A DNA stretch of 64,000 nt, taken from the NCBI GenBank assembly GCA_008638375.1, contig CM018035.1, positions 30,413,307 through 30,477,306 of the forward strand. The letters run 5' to 3'. A program made the position numbers and the translations under genes. The DNA is from Nyssa sinensis. Its lineage: Eukaryota > Streptophyta > Magnoliopsida > Cornales > Nyssaceae. Shown here one piece after another: positions 49,328-53,740 of this stretch. The notes beneath the pieces are model-generated. The model ran no database searches, had not been told where the DNA came from, and saw only the letters and a list, made by a program, of their open reading frames with translations. How positions within the stretch are numbered: the first letter of the stretch is position 1; each line of letters starts with the position of its first letter.

Positions 49328-49420
49328 CAGGTTGCTTCTATGGCATCACTTCTCCGACAACAGAGGATTGCAATGGGCAAAAGGATAATGAGGATTTCAG
49401 AGCTAGGTGTTCCTGTTTGA
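11727..49420 (+). CDS. RHIP1-like: RHIP1-like small membrane-associated protein, 8 exons over 37.7 kb
   Basis: Coding exons are 11727-11912, 31955-32021, 32434-32511, 42387-42439, 42658-42794, 42883-42947, 49127-49185 and 49331-49420. They total 735 nt (244 residues plus TGA) and every junction keeps frame. Residues 22-62 carry [15 protein letters not shown] and RSARSLQ. Residues 63-84 contain [15 protein letters not shown]. Residues 94-109 are a hydrophobic stretch ([16 protein letters not shown]), followed by [19 protein letters not shown]. Residues 129-215 are charged and likely helical ([23 protein letters not shown]), and the C-terminus is SELGVPV. I recognise this from memory as the conserved plant family annotated RGS1-HXK1-interacting protein 1, linked in Arabidopsis to glucose and G-protein signalling; the name needs a database search. 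I chose this ATG because it follows an AG-rich leader and starts the conserved N-terminal exon. Introns 1, 3 and 6 are inflated by transposons. Exon structure is strongly supported; function is inferred from the family. Confidence 0.85.
12356..12795. mobile_element. hAT-type MITE with 8-bp target duplication
   Basis: The ends are imperfect inverted repeats: CTAAGAAGCACAGATA at the left, and TGTCCGTGCTTCATAG at the right, which reads CTATGAAGCACGGACA on the other strand. CTGAGATG stands on both sides (12348-12355 and 12796-12803). An 8-bp duplication and CTA-type ends fit the hAT superfamily. The 440-bp element is non-coding, with an A run and TA repeat inside. Confidence 0.7.
13860..16270 (+). 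pseudogene. L1-type LINE reverse transcriptase / zf-RVT pseudogene
   Basis: Recognisable pieces appear in order across all three + frames. Near 13905 is ALWLKKGD; near 14190 is a GDKALG-stop-MDF remnant of the GDKAPGPDGF motif. [20 protein letters not shown] lies near 14371-14430, [12 protein letters not shown] near 14573-14607 and VNGSSAGFF near 14703. [20 protein letters not shown] lies near 14980-15040 and [18 protein letters not shown] near 15197-15250. A zf-RVT-like end has [12 protein letters not shown] near 15850 and FWCIWRERN near 16159. Frameshifts, stops and internal deletions break it; the FADDT active-site region reads as a degraded NNT near 14905. No endonuclease part, poly(A) tail or target duplication was found, so it is a 5'-truncated, long-dead copy in the sense direction of intron 1. 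Confidence 0.85.
16271..18537. other. Unassigned intronic sequence with probable old repeat at its right end
   Basis: No coding similarity seen. 16440-16570 has TATATCTCATATATAT-type repeats. From about 17860 to 18537 the text (AATT-rich, then CTTGAGAGTGACAGATCC) resembles a non-coding repeat. It appears to resume after the chromovirus at 30765, so the chromovirus probably inserted into it. Confidence 0.35.
18538..19681 (+). repeat. 5' LTR of the outer chromovirus
   Basis: It starts TGTCAGACCCTAAGTAAGC and ends TTGGCCA before the primer-binding site. Inside, the 23-bp phrase GGCATGGGTGCACCCCA is repeated near 19051 and 19091. The CTCTTTGTGTATTTAACCA segment near 19430 is a plausible TATA region, because the corresponding part of the 3' LTR (near 30515) keeps it. 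Confidence 0.85.
19683..19694 (+). other. Primer-binding site, initiator tRNA-Met type
   Basis: TGGTATTAGAGC differs from the usual TGGTATCAGAGC by one C-to-T change. It starts one base after the 5' LTR end, as expected for minus-strand priming in Ty3/gypsy elements. Confidence 0.8.
19735..24200 (+). pseudogene. gag-pol pseudogene of the outer chromovirus
   Basis: Pieces in chromovirus order: degraded gag (19740-20560); zinc knuckle near 20687 with its second Cys changed to Tyr (CFIY...H....C); protease [10 protein letters not shown] near 20908; RT with [10 protein letters not shown] near 21620, [10 protein letters not shown] near 21730 and IYLDDIV near 21917. Then RNase H with [12 protein letters not shown] near 22356 and VADALSR near 22672. 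Integrase follows, with [13 protein letters not shown] and CLVCQQ near 22990-23060, SNRDARFTG near 23315 and TDGQTERVN near 23414. A C-terminal chromodomain remnant has [10 protein letters not shown] near 24101. Many in-frame stops, mostly TAG, and frameshifts make it non-functional. The RT YLDD box is still legible, unlike in the nested element. Confidence 0.88.
24225..24235 (+). other. Polypurine tract of the outer chromovirus
   Basis: GGTGGGGGAGG stands two bases before the 3' LTR start (TGTCCTAAG at 24238). This is the expected plus-strand primer position. Confidence 0.75.
24238..24534 (+). repeat. 3' LTR of the outer chromovirus, left part
   Basis: It matches the first 290-300 bp of the 5' LTR, from CTAAGTAAGC through AGCAGCATGCCTAG. 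The nested element interrupts it after 24534. Confidence 0.85.
24535..24986 (-). repeat. 3' LTR of the nested chromovirus
   Basis: 452 bp; on the minus strand it starts TGACACGGCCCGCACAC and ends GCCCGTGACA. CTATTTATAGG near 24750 (read CCTATAAATAG on the minus strand) is a good TATA box for LTR-driven transcription. A short repeat, CACCTCCTCAAATGGAACAT, occurs twice near 24797-24838. Confidence 0.93.
24987..24998 (-). other. Polypurine tract of the nested chromovirus
   Basis: On the minus strand this reads GGTGGGGGAGAA, directly against the 3' LTR. It overlaps the last base of the pol stop codon. Confidence 0.85.
24998..29405 (-). pseudogene. gag-pol pseudogene of the nested chromovirus, RT active site deleted
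   Basis: Gag starts at ATG 29405 ([12 protein letters not shown]) with a coiled-coil-like region. It is broken by one-base shifts near 28870 and 28567. The zinc knuckle [13 protein letters not shown] lies near 28303-28341. Protease VDTGATHNF lies near 28090-28115, and [11 protein letters not shown] and [10 protein letters not shown] lie in 27240-27400. At 27205-27210 the sequence jumps from CVTRY to a segment equivalent to LRE-ELY of the outer element. About 187 bp, including the YLDD box, are absent and the frame shifts. RNase H ([11 protein letters not shown] near 26830, VADALSR near 26515) and integrase ([34 protein letters not shown]; 25690-26290) follow. GPF and a chromodomain ([16 protein letters not shown]) sit at 25010-25370. 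TAG stops interrupt at 26321-26323, 25682-25684 and 25538-25540. It could move only with proteins supplied in trans. Confidence 0.9.
29443..29454 (-). other. Primer-binding site of the nested chromovirus
   Basis: On the minus strand this reads TGGTATCAGAGC, a perfect initiator tRNA-Met type site, two bases after the LTR end. Confidence 0.88.
29457..29908 (-). repeat. 5' LTR of the nested chromovirus
   Basis: 452 bp, same ends and TATA-like CCTATAAATAG (minus strand, near 29671) as its partner. The seven differences from the other LTR are all C/T or G/A changes. Confidence 0.93.
29913..30764 (+). repeat. 3' LTR of the outer chromovirus, right part
   Basis: It resumes GCAAGCCTTGGCACGGCATG, as in the 5' LTR near 18832. 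It continues through GTGTATTTAACCACACCAAG and GCCAAGCAAAAATTAA and ends GTGACA. Confidence 0.85.
30765..31954. other. Remaining intron 1 sequence before exon 2
   Basis: 30765-31170 looks like the continuation of the non-coding repeat cut by the outer chromovirus. 31170-31954 has no recognisable coding content, only AT-rich intronic sequence with a (CT)n run near 31219-31237. Confidence 0.4.
31955..32021 (+). CDS. RHIP1-like: RHIP1-like exon 2 (residues 63-84 plus first base of 85)
   Basis: The acceptor is TTGTCTTGCAG|GATTTT and the donor is AAAG|GTGGCT. The 67 nt encode DFIPQIK then [15 protein letters not shown] and end in phase 1. A long T-rich stretch precedes the acceptor. The exon continues exon 1 without a frame break across 20 kb of transposon DNA. 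Confidence 0.87.
32434..32511 (+). CDS. RHIP1-like: RHIP1-like exon 3, hydrophobic segment (residues 85-110)
   Basis: The acceptor is TTTAACAG|ATGAGA and the donor is CGAG|GTGTGA. The split codon G|AT gives Asp85. The 78 nt encode EMTSAREH and then the Ala/Val/Leu-rich stretch [16 protein letters not shown] followed by Arg. This is long enough to be a single membrane-embedded helix. Intron 2 before it is 412 bp. Confidence 0.87.
33010..33560 (-). repeat. Degraded LTR-like fragment
   Basis: It starts TGTCACAACCCCAATCCCGG. That is the same kind of terminus as the long LTRs at 45404 and 57611 when they lie in minus orientation. The other end and a target duplication were not found. Confidence 0.35.
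33574..34000 (+). pseudogene. Possible LINE ORF1 fragment
   Basis: An 80-codon open stretch ([23 protein letters not shown]-type text) is followed by an interrupted [20 protein letters not shown]. The latter resembles the DUF4283-like N-terminal part of plant L1 ORF1 proteins. The similarity is weak. It may belong to the same dead LINE as the endonuclease start at 41545. Confidence 0.35.
34213..34395. repeat. Possible truncated hAT-like MITE
   Basis: It begins TAGGGGTGTAACTCGGG after GGTGCTAG and runs through AGCCTGGCCC, CGGGCTTGG and GAGCCTG words typical of such repeats. The start resembles the 36958 MITE. No matching right end or duplication was found. Confidence 0.3.
35098..35133. repeat. 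(CCAGTT)n short tandem repeat
   Basis: Hexamer CCAGTT repeated in about five copies (TTCCAGTTCCAG...), ending in TTCTCGTTCC. Confidence 0.85.
36211..39033 (+). repeat. 2.8 kb solo LTR in intron 3
   Basis: It starts TGTAATAACCCGTGAAT and ends GATCCGAGTCGTGACA. CAGCA lies directly before it (36206-36210) and again at 39035-39039, one base past the CA end, so a 5-bp target duplication is likely but not exact. There is no coding sequence, primer-binding site or second LTR. A purine-rich run (GAAGAGAGAAAGAGG, 36715-36770) and a MITE lie inside. Ends are of the same general type as the other long gypsy LTRs in the window. Confidence 0.7.
36958..37508. mobile_element. hAT-type MITE nested in the intron 3 LTR
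   Basis: The left end is TAGGGGTGTCAATT and the right end AATTGACACCCCTTA, inverted repeats with one extra base. GTGCTAGA flanks both sides (36950-36957 and 37509-37516), a perfect 8-bp duplication. The 551-bp interior is non-coding, with repeated CGTGTCGTGTT and AACCCGTTTAT words near both ends that extend the inverted symmetry. Confidence 0.85.
39420..39680 (-). repeat. Copia 3' LTR fragment
   Basis: On the minus strand the LTR begins TGTCATAAATATTGACCG at 39678. It is preceded by CAACTTGAGAAAGAG, the position and composition of a copia polypurine tract. It contains an ATCAATCAATC-type repeat near 39560-39595. The far end is unclear. Confidence 0.5.
39726..40700 (-). pseudogene. Ty1/copia RT-RNase H pseudogene (antisense in intron 3)
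   Basis: Minus-strand pieces in order: [11 protein letters not shown] near 40625-40655, the catalytic RT box; [20 protein letters not shown] at 40440-40490; [16 protein letters not shown] near 40300-40350; then RNase H with [20 protein letters not shown] near 39855-39930 and DIFTKTLPK near 39740-39765. Frameshifts near 40230 and 40580 break it, and gag, protease and integrase are absent. A Tork-like copia lineage is likely but unproven. Confidence 0.85.
40761..40780. repeat. Poly-G tract
   Basis: About seventeen G in a row followed by AGAAAGGAGGGAGGGG. It is a candidate G-quadruplex and a likely assembly trouble spot. Confidence 0.8.
40830..41580 (+). pseudogene. LINE 5' fragment: ORF1 tail and endonuclease start
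   Basis: Near 41527-41578 one frame reads [17 protein letters not shown] followed by a stop. This is the conserved start of the plant L1 endonuclease domain, where N and R contribute to the active-site region. The purine-rich open stretch before it (40836-41276, basic and Gly-rich) is plausible ORF1 C-terminal linker but has no recognised motif. No RT follows; the sequence changes character after 41600. Confidence 0.6.
42387..42439 (+). CDS. RHIP1-like: RHIP1-like exon 4 (residues 111-128)
   Basis: The acceptor is TTATCTGCAG|GTCCAA and the donor is GAGGAG|GTATTC. With the split Gly111 codon it encodes [18 protein letters not shown], a basic segment just after the hydrophobic helix. The exon is only 53 nt. 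It follows a 9,875-bp intron full of LTR, copia and LINE sequence. Confidence 0.87.
42658..42794 (+). CDS. RHIP1-like: RHIP1-like exon 5 (residues 129-173 plus two bases of 174)
   Basis: The acceptor is TATGTGCAG|GCACAA and the donor is CTCTT|GTACTA, a weak donor. The 137 nt encode [20 protein letters not shown] and [18 protein letters not shown], an amphipathic helical region. The donor position is fixed by codon continuity: TT plus G of exon 6 gives Leu174. Confidence 0.86.
42883..42947 (+). CDS. RHIP1-like: RHIP1-like exon 6 (residues 174-195 plus first base of 196)
   Basis: The acceptor is ATCTCTGCAG|GAATGC and the donor is TTCTG|GTATGT. The 65 nt encode [20 protein letters not shown] and a Ser, continuing the helical region. 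Intron 5 before it is only 88 bp, close to the minimum for plants. Confidence 0.87.
43021..43097 (+). repeat. Direct repeat copy 1 in intron 6
   Basis: It starts TGGATAGGCGCTGGGGAGGA and ends GTTGTGTCATGAT. It matches 48522-48597 apart from a few substitutions and a one-base indel. Both copies follow TA-rich sequence. Confidence 0.85.
44505..44990 (+). pseudogene. Helitron Rep/helicase N-terminal remnant
   Basis: The + strand frames read [20 protein letters not shown], then [19 protein letters not shown]. With small shifts, [39 protein letters not shown] and GETRWH follow. RNPYA, the DQ-VYN segment, VDQVA-IW-EGND and the GH-HK-KQ-F--YD--QYP stretch are hallmarks of the Helitron_like_N domain before the Rep catalytic region in plant Helitrons. 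Stops and frameshifts break it, and no Rep HUH motif or helicase motifs follow. Helitron ends (5' TC, 3' hairpin-CTRR) were not identified. Confidence 0.75.
45404..48464 (-). repeat. 3.06 kb solo LTR in intron 6 (gypsy, long-LTR type)
   Basis: On the + strand it starts TGTCACGACCTGAAACCCAC and ends GTCGGGGTATCACA. ACGCA lies on both sides (45399-45403 and 48465-48469), a perfect 5-bp target duplication. There are no internal genes. It matches the LTR at 60686-63983, whose polypurine tract shows that the LTR 5' end is on the right, so this copy is in minus orientation. Inside are repeated GAGCGCGGACGTACC words (45889-46090), a (CT)n run (47876-47900), and T-rich sequence from 48170 to 48300. 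Confidence 0.88.
47876..47900. repeat. (CT)n microsatellite
   Basis: About twelve CT units inside the intron 6 solo LTR. Confidence 0.9.
48522..48597 (+). repeat. Direct repeat copy 2 in intron 6
   Basis: It starts TGGATAGGAGCTGGGGAGGA and ends GTTGTGTCATGAT, after a (TA)n run at 48499-48520. The pair brackets about 5.4 kb with the Helitron remnant and the solo LTR. Confidence 0.85.
49047..49132 (+). repeat. Exact 43-bp tandem duplication containing the exon 7 acceptor
   Basis: 49047-49089 and 49090-49132 are identical (TGAAATAATGTGCTGATCTT ... CATAGAATTGA). Each copy has ATTTTCATAG|AATTG, so the 3' splice site is doubled. Only the second leads into the open exon 7. Confidence 0.95.
49127..49185 (+). 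CDS. RHIP1-like: RHIP1-like exon 7 (residues 196-215)
   Basis: The acceptor is ATTTTCATAG|AATTGA and the donor is GCTGAG|GCAAGT, a GC-AG donor. The split codon G|AA gives Glu196, then [19 protein letters not shown]. The acceptor lies inside the second copy of an exact 43-bp tandem duplication (49047-49132). The upstream copy of the acceptor would give an early stop. Confidence 0.85.
49186..49330 (+). other. Intron 7, GC-AG type
   Basis: It begins GCAAGT directly after GAG and ends GATCAG; 145 bp. The only donor that keeps frame is GC. AG|GCAAGT is the strong context known for plant GC-AG introns. A (CT)n run of about 32 bp (49293-49324) forms its polypyrimidine tract. Confidence 0.85.
49331..49420 (+). 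CDS. RHIP1-like: RHIP1-like exon 8 and stop (residues 216-244)
   Basis: The acceptor is CTCTGATCAG|GTTGCT, just after a (CT)n run. It encodes [20 protein letters not shown] then RISELGVPV and ends TGA at 49418-49420. The basic C-terminal helix and short terminal motif match my memory of the family. Intron 7 is 145 bp. Confidence 0.87.
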   Translation, partial: VASMASLLRQQRIAMGKRIMRISELGVPV

Positions 49421-49560
49421 TAGATAATTAAAGTCCCCGTACTGGATGTTTCCCTTTTTTCATTTTCTTTTTACCATCTTCTCAATTATATTCTCCATTA
49501 GCAGGTTTTGTGAATAAGCACTTAATGTTGTAATAAGAGGGAATGCGTAAGAATTTTTGT
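49421..49560 (+). other. Probable 3' UTR of the RHIP1-like gene
   Basis: The sequence after the stop is T-rich. It has near-upstream poly(A)-signal-like words, GAATAAG near 49512 and GTAATAAGAG near 49531. The exact 3' end cannot be placed without transcripts. Confidence 0.4.
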
Positions 49561-50650
49561 TTATGTAATATTCAAAATTTGGACTTCATTGACAAGACAT
49601 CCTATTTCTAAAGACATTCCCTGTATGTTTATTGTTTACTGCATACAAGAATTTGAGGAGTCAGAATTAACTTATGGAAGATTGATGTGTCCTCTTTTTT
49701 GTTTTGTTTTGTGTTTTTTCTTTTCATTTTGTTTGTTTGCTTTTTTTAATTATTTATTTTTGGTGGGATTGGGGTAGTGGGTGGGTTGTTGGTTAACTAA
49801 AAGAAAATGCATTAAAAACAAACCATTCATAGGATGGATATTAGCATGTGTAATTTGCCCTAAGAGGTTTGTTTGAATGATTATTGATTGCTAATCTTTC
49901 AAACTTGGTCAATGCAACCATAGAGAGCTTTAACTTTTTTTGACTGTTGCCAAATGATTGCTGTCCTTTGATGTTAGTAATGCGGGAGTAATTTCTATTA
50001 CTTGCATCTTGGATTTGGTGATTATGTTGCATTTTAATTCATTGCTTGGTGCAGTTCTAAAACGTTAAGCATGAGAATTATTATTTGAATTTGAGAACAG
50101 TTACTTTATACCAATATCTATACTTGTATATAAATGTACTCTTGTCTGGATTAATATATTCTAGAGAGGTGATCTAGATATACCTCTACTTAATGTGATT
50201 TCTTCAAAATTGATATATCAATTAATCAATATAAGCTCAATTTAACTCATCCAAGTTTTAATTTTAACTATTTAAGTTGGGAATAGGAATTTTGACTTGC
50301 CATTTTTCTCTATTTAACAACATCTTGTTTGTTAATTAGGCTAGATACTATATCTCTCTCACACACATTTTACTATCTTTATCAAAGTTAATTTTGGTTG
50401 TCTTTCACTCCTAGCATGATCTTTGATGTTAACTATGTCCCTCTTCTGTACGGATGTATTTACTAGCTTTCTTGTATATGAACATACCATTGGAACCAAT
50501 TTTATTTCATTTTATGTCTTATATGTGCTACTCCTGTCATCATATGAATGTGTTTATTTTTTAATTTTATTTTTTCTTATCTCAACCTCCTCATTTTGAC
50601 TACACTTAGTTGTTTCTTAACTACGTAATATTCTGTTGCTTGTAACATAC
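49561..50650. other. Intergenic sequence after the RHIP1-like gene
   Basis: No coding or repeat ends recognised; AT-rich with a T-rich run near 49700-49770. Confidence 0.5.
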
Positions 50651-50699
50651 TGATTTGATAATTGTTTTATAAAATTTATTTTTTAAACTATACGTTGAT

Positions 50700-51860
50700 C
50701 GCCCGACATGCTAGACGCACCTTTTCACTTAACCCTTGCTTGTTTAATTCTATTTATAAAAGCAAACGGGAAGGAATGTTCATTGTGCAAATATATATTG
50801 ATGACATTGTATTTGACTCAACAAATGAAGATCTATACAAGGACTTTGCTAAACACATGGAAGATGAATTTGAAATGAGCATGATAGGAGAATTATACTT
50901 ATTCTTAGGATTACAAATTAAATAATCTAAATACGAAACATTCATTAATCAATCCAAATGTATCAAAGAATTACTTAAGAGGTTTGGCATGGAAGGCACA
51001 AAACCCATGAGTACTCCTATGAGTGCTACCGTCAAACTTGAAAAGAATGAAAAAGAAAAGGATGTAGACATTAAGAAATATAGATGTATGATTGGAACTC
51101 TTTTGTATCTCACATCAAGTAGACTAGACATTATGTTTAGTGTATCCTTATGTGCAAGATTTTAATCATGTCCTAAGGAATCACACTTAAAAGCTATAAA
51201 AAGAATTTTAGGTACTTAATAAGAACCACAAACATAGGATTTTTCTACCCTACGAACACCATCATTTCATCTATTAAGCTATTCGGATGCTGATTTTGCA
51301 GGTTGCAAAGTTGGTAGAAAAAGCACAAGTTGGACTTGTCATTTTCTAGTACATTCCCTTGTGTCATAGTTTTAGAAAGAAGCAAAATTCCGTAGCATTA
51401 TCCACGACCAAAGCTGAATGCGTATAAGCCAGGAGTTGTGATGTCGATTTCGCAGGTTGCTAAGTTGATAAAAAAAGGCAAGTGGGATTCTTCACTTTCT
51501 AGGACATTCCCTTGTGTCATGGTTTAGAAAGAAGCAAAGTTCCGTAGCATTATCCATGACCAAAGCTGAATGCATATCAGGCAGGAGTTATGCTTAAACT
51601 CTTTACATGAAGCAACAACTTTAAGATTATAAGCTGATCACATTCCAATTAAGTGTGATAATGGTAGTGCCATAAACATAAGTAAAAACCCTATACAACA
51701 CTCTAGAACCAAACACAGAGAGACTAGACATCATTTTCTTAGTAATCATGTGAAAAATGGTGATCAAATCCTTGAGTTCATTGATACAAACCATCAATTG
51801 GCGAATATATTCACCAAACCACTCCAAGAGGAGAGATTTTCTTCATTAGAAGATAACTAA
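50700..51860 (+). pseudogene. Ty1/copia RT-RNase H pseudogene
   Basis: RT text YIDDIVFDSTNEDL near 50800 carries the box as IDD. QSKCIKELLKRFGMEGTKPM lies near 50959-51018, and IGTLLYLTSSRLDI near 51090-51135. RNase H text follows (DADFAG near 51285-51302). From 51636 a clean frame reads IPIKCDNGSAINISKNPIQH, ANIFTKPLQEE and a stop near 51860. Frameshifts and an internal 151-bp duplication (51288-51590) break it. Upstream gag, protease and integrase are not visible. The arrangement with a long 3' region before the LTR fits the SIRE/Maximus type. Confidence 0.85.
51288..51590 (+). repeat. Imperfect 151-bp tandem duplication in copia RNase H
   Basis: 51288-51438 (GATGCTGATTTTGCAGGTTG ... CCAAAGCTGAATGCG) and 51439-51590 (GATGTCGATTTCGCAGGTTG ... 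CCAAAGCTGAATGCA) are the same segment twice, with several substitutions and indels. Confidence 0.85.
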
Positions 51861-52619
51861 GATCGACCTAAAAGATATGAGAAACTAAGTGATAAAAATC
51901 ATTACTACTCAAATCAGTCGAATATCTTTAAGAACTAGTCGATTGATAGTTGGTCTAGTCGAACATAAGGTCTACTAACCTTAGTTAGGCAAACAAGAAA
52001 TTGGCCATTGGTCAAATTAGTCAACCTACCAGTTAATTGATGGTTAGCACCAGTTGACTACATGAGAAAACCAGTTGACTAATTAAGTTTTAAAAAAGAG
52101 AATTATAGGTACTGGTTGAACTAGTCAACCGCCCTAAAACTAGGGCACAACCTAGTTGACTGATTTGGTCAAATCTATAAAATTGAAGCAATTTTAAAAA
52201 ATTTCAAAAAGTATGCCTTTTCAACAATTCAAATCCATAGAAAAGCATCCGAGAAACGATCTTGATCCCAAACAGTGAACCAAATCTACACCCTCTTCTA
52301 CATGGAATTCTATCCTTTATGTTTTGTGTAATGTGTAAATGTGTATTCAATCGTAACATCTAAATGCACAAACTAAGCATGAAATGTGATATAAATCTCC
52401 AAACGTAACCTACAATGATTATATAATGACAGGGGGAGAATATAGAAAATTATGCCTAAATGTTAATCTATTCGCATATTATGACATGAATTCAAATTTA
52501 AAAATTGATAGGGGGGAAAATATGTGTAAATTCCTTGTTCTCTACCAGGTTTCTTTCTATACATTGTTATTTTCATTAAAAAGGAACGATGTTTTGTCAT
52601 CATAAAAAATGAGGGAGAT
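51861..52619 (+). other. Copia 3' untranslated region with polypurine tract
   Basis: It contains repeated CAGTCGA/CAGTTGACTA words (51915-52160). It ends TGTCATCATAAAAAATGAGGGAGAT, a degraded form of the usual AAAGGGGGAGAT tract, directly before the LTR start. Confidence 0.6.
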
Positions 52620-53740
52620 TGTTAGCCCTAAGAGTTTTCAACCGAGGGCATCTCAGTAATTTTGATGATTACATGGCATTGTCCATGAGGACTAATGTTT
52701 TATCTAGTGACAATGCAAATAGGTTATCTAGGTCAAAGAAGATTATTGACCAAGAAATGACAAAGTCTATCAAACTTAAGGACACTACTCAAAGCATAAG
52801 TTTCAAAGTCAAAATCCAATCAAGTGGAATGCTCTCATGATGATCCAAGCAAATGGACACACTCAAGCCCAAAGAATTAAGACAAGTCAAGAAAAGACTT
52901 TTTATTTTTCTTATTTTGGGTTTTGAGTGATTTAAGATTGGATTAATGATTAAGTGTAAGCTCTTGACATTTAAAATGATCAACTAGAACCGATCCTAAA
53001 ATGATTTTTCAAAACAACACATTGCTATACTTCAAGTTTTGAAAGATAAAAAGTTTTTGAAAGTGGAATACTGTGAAAAATAAGCAAGAAGACCTATTTT
53101 ATCAAAACTAGTTGATTAGTTCTATGAACTAGTCGACTGATACTTATGCCTTGTTTTTACACTAACAAAACCAGTCAACCAATTCCTAAAACCAGTCTAC
53201 TGAGTGACTATTTCAAGTATACAACCTGAAGTTTCTATCTAAACCAATCGACTTAATTAAATATTCAGTCGACTAACTTTCAAAGGAAAAAAATAATGTA
53301 TATCAGAACAAGTTGATTAACTTTAAAAATCAATTAACTAATTATTCTTGAACACATTATGCTGAGCTAATTAACTAATTGGTGAATCCAGTCGACTATT
53401 TTTGTAAAGATCAGAAAAATCAGAGTAAAATTTTTGTTTTGCTGATAGGACACTATTCATGCATTATTTGTCGGTAAGGAGTATACATGTACCATTTAGA
53501 AATAAGTTATGTTTAGAAGCATACTTTGAGTATTCCATTGAAGAGAAATATGCTTAGAATTTTAAAATACATCTCCTGTGAGAATTTGAGTGAAATCAGA
53601 GATAGTTTAAAAAATAAGCCCAAAAATGGCAGCCCAGATGGGCCCGGCTACGCCGGCCAACAGACGAAATTTTTTTTTTTTGAGAAACTATCATTTAAAA
53701 TAATTTTAAGAATTTTGGTTAAAGCAAAATATTAATTTGA
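52620..53740 (+). repeat. Copia 3' LTR (right end uncertain)
   Basis: It starts TGTTAGCCCTAAGAG after the polypurine tract. It contains many AGTCGACT and AGTTGATTA variants between 53100 and 53400. The right end was not fixed; 53740 is a guess from the change of composition. Confidence 0.5.

Noticed and set aside
49223..49420. 65-codon open frame as a separate gene
   Set aside because: Its first part translates intron 7 and the (CT)n run. Only the part from 49331 is coding, as exon 8.
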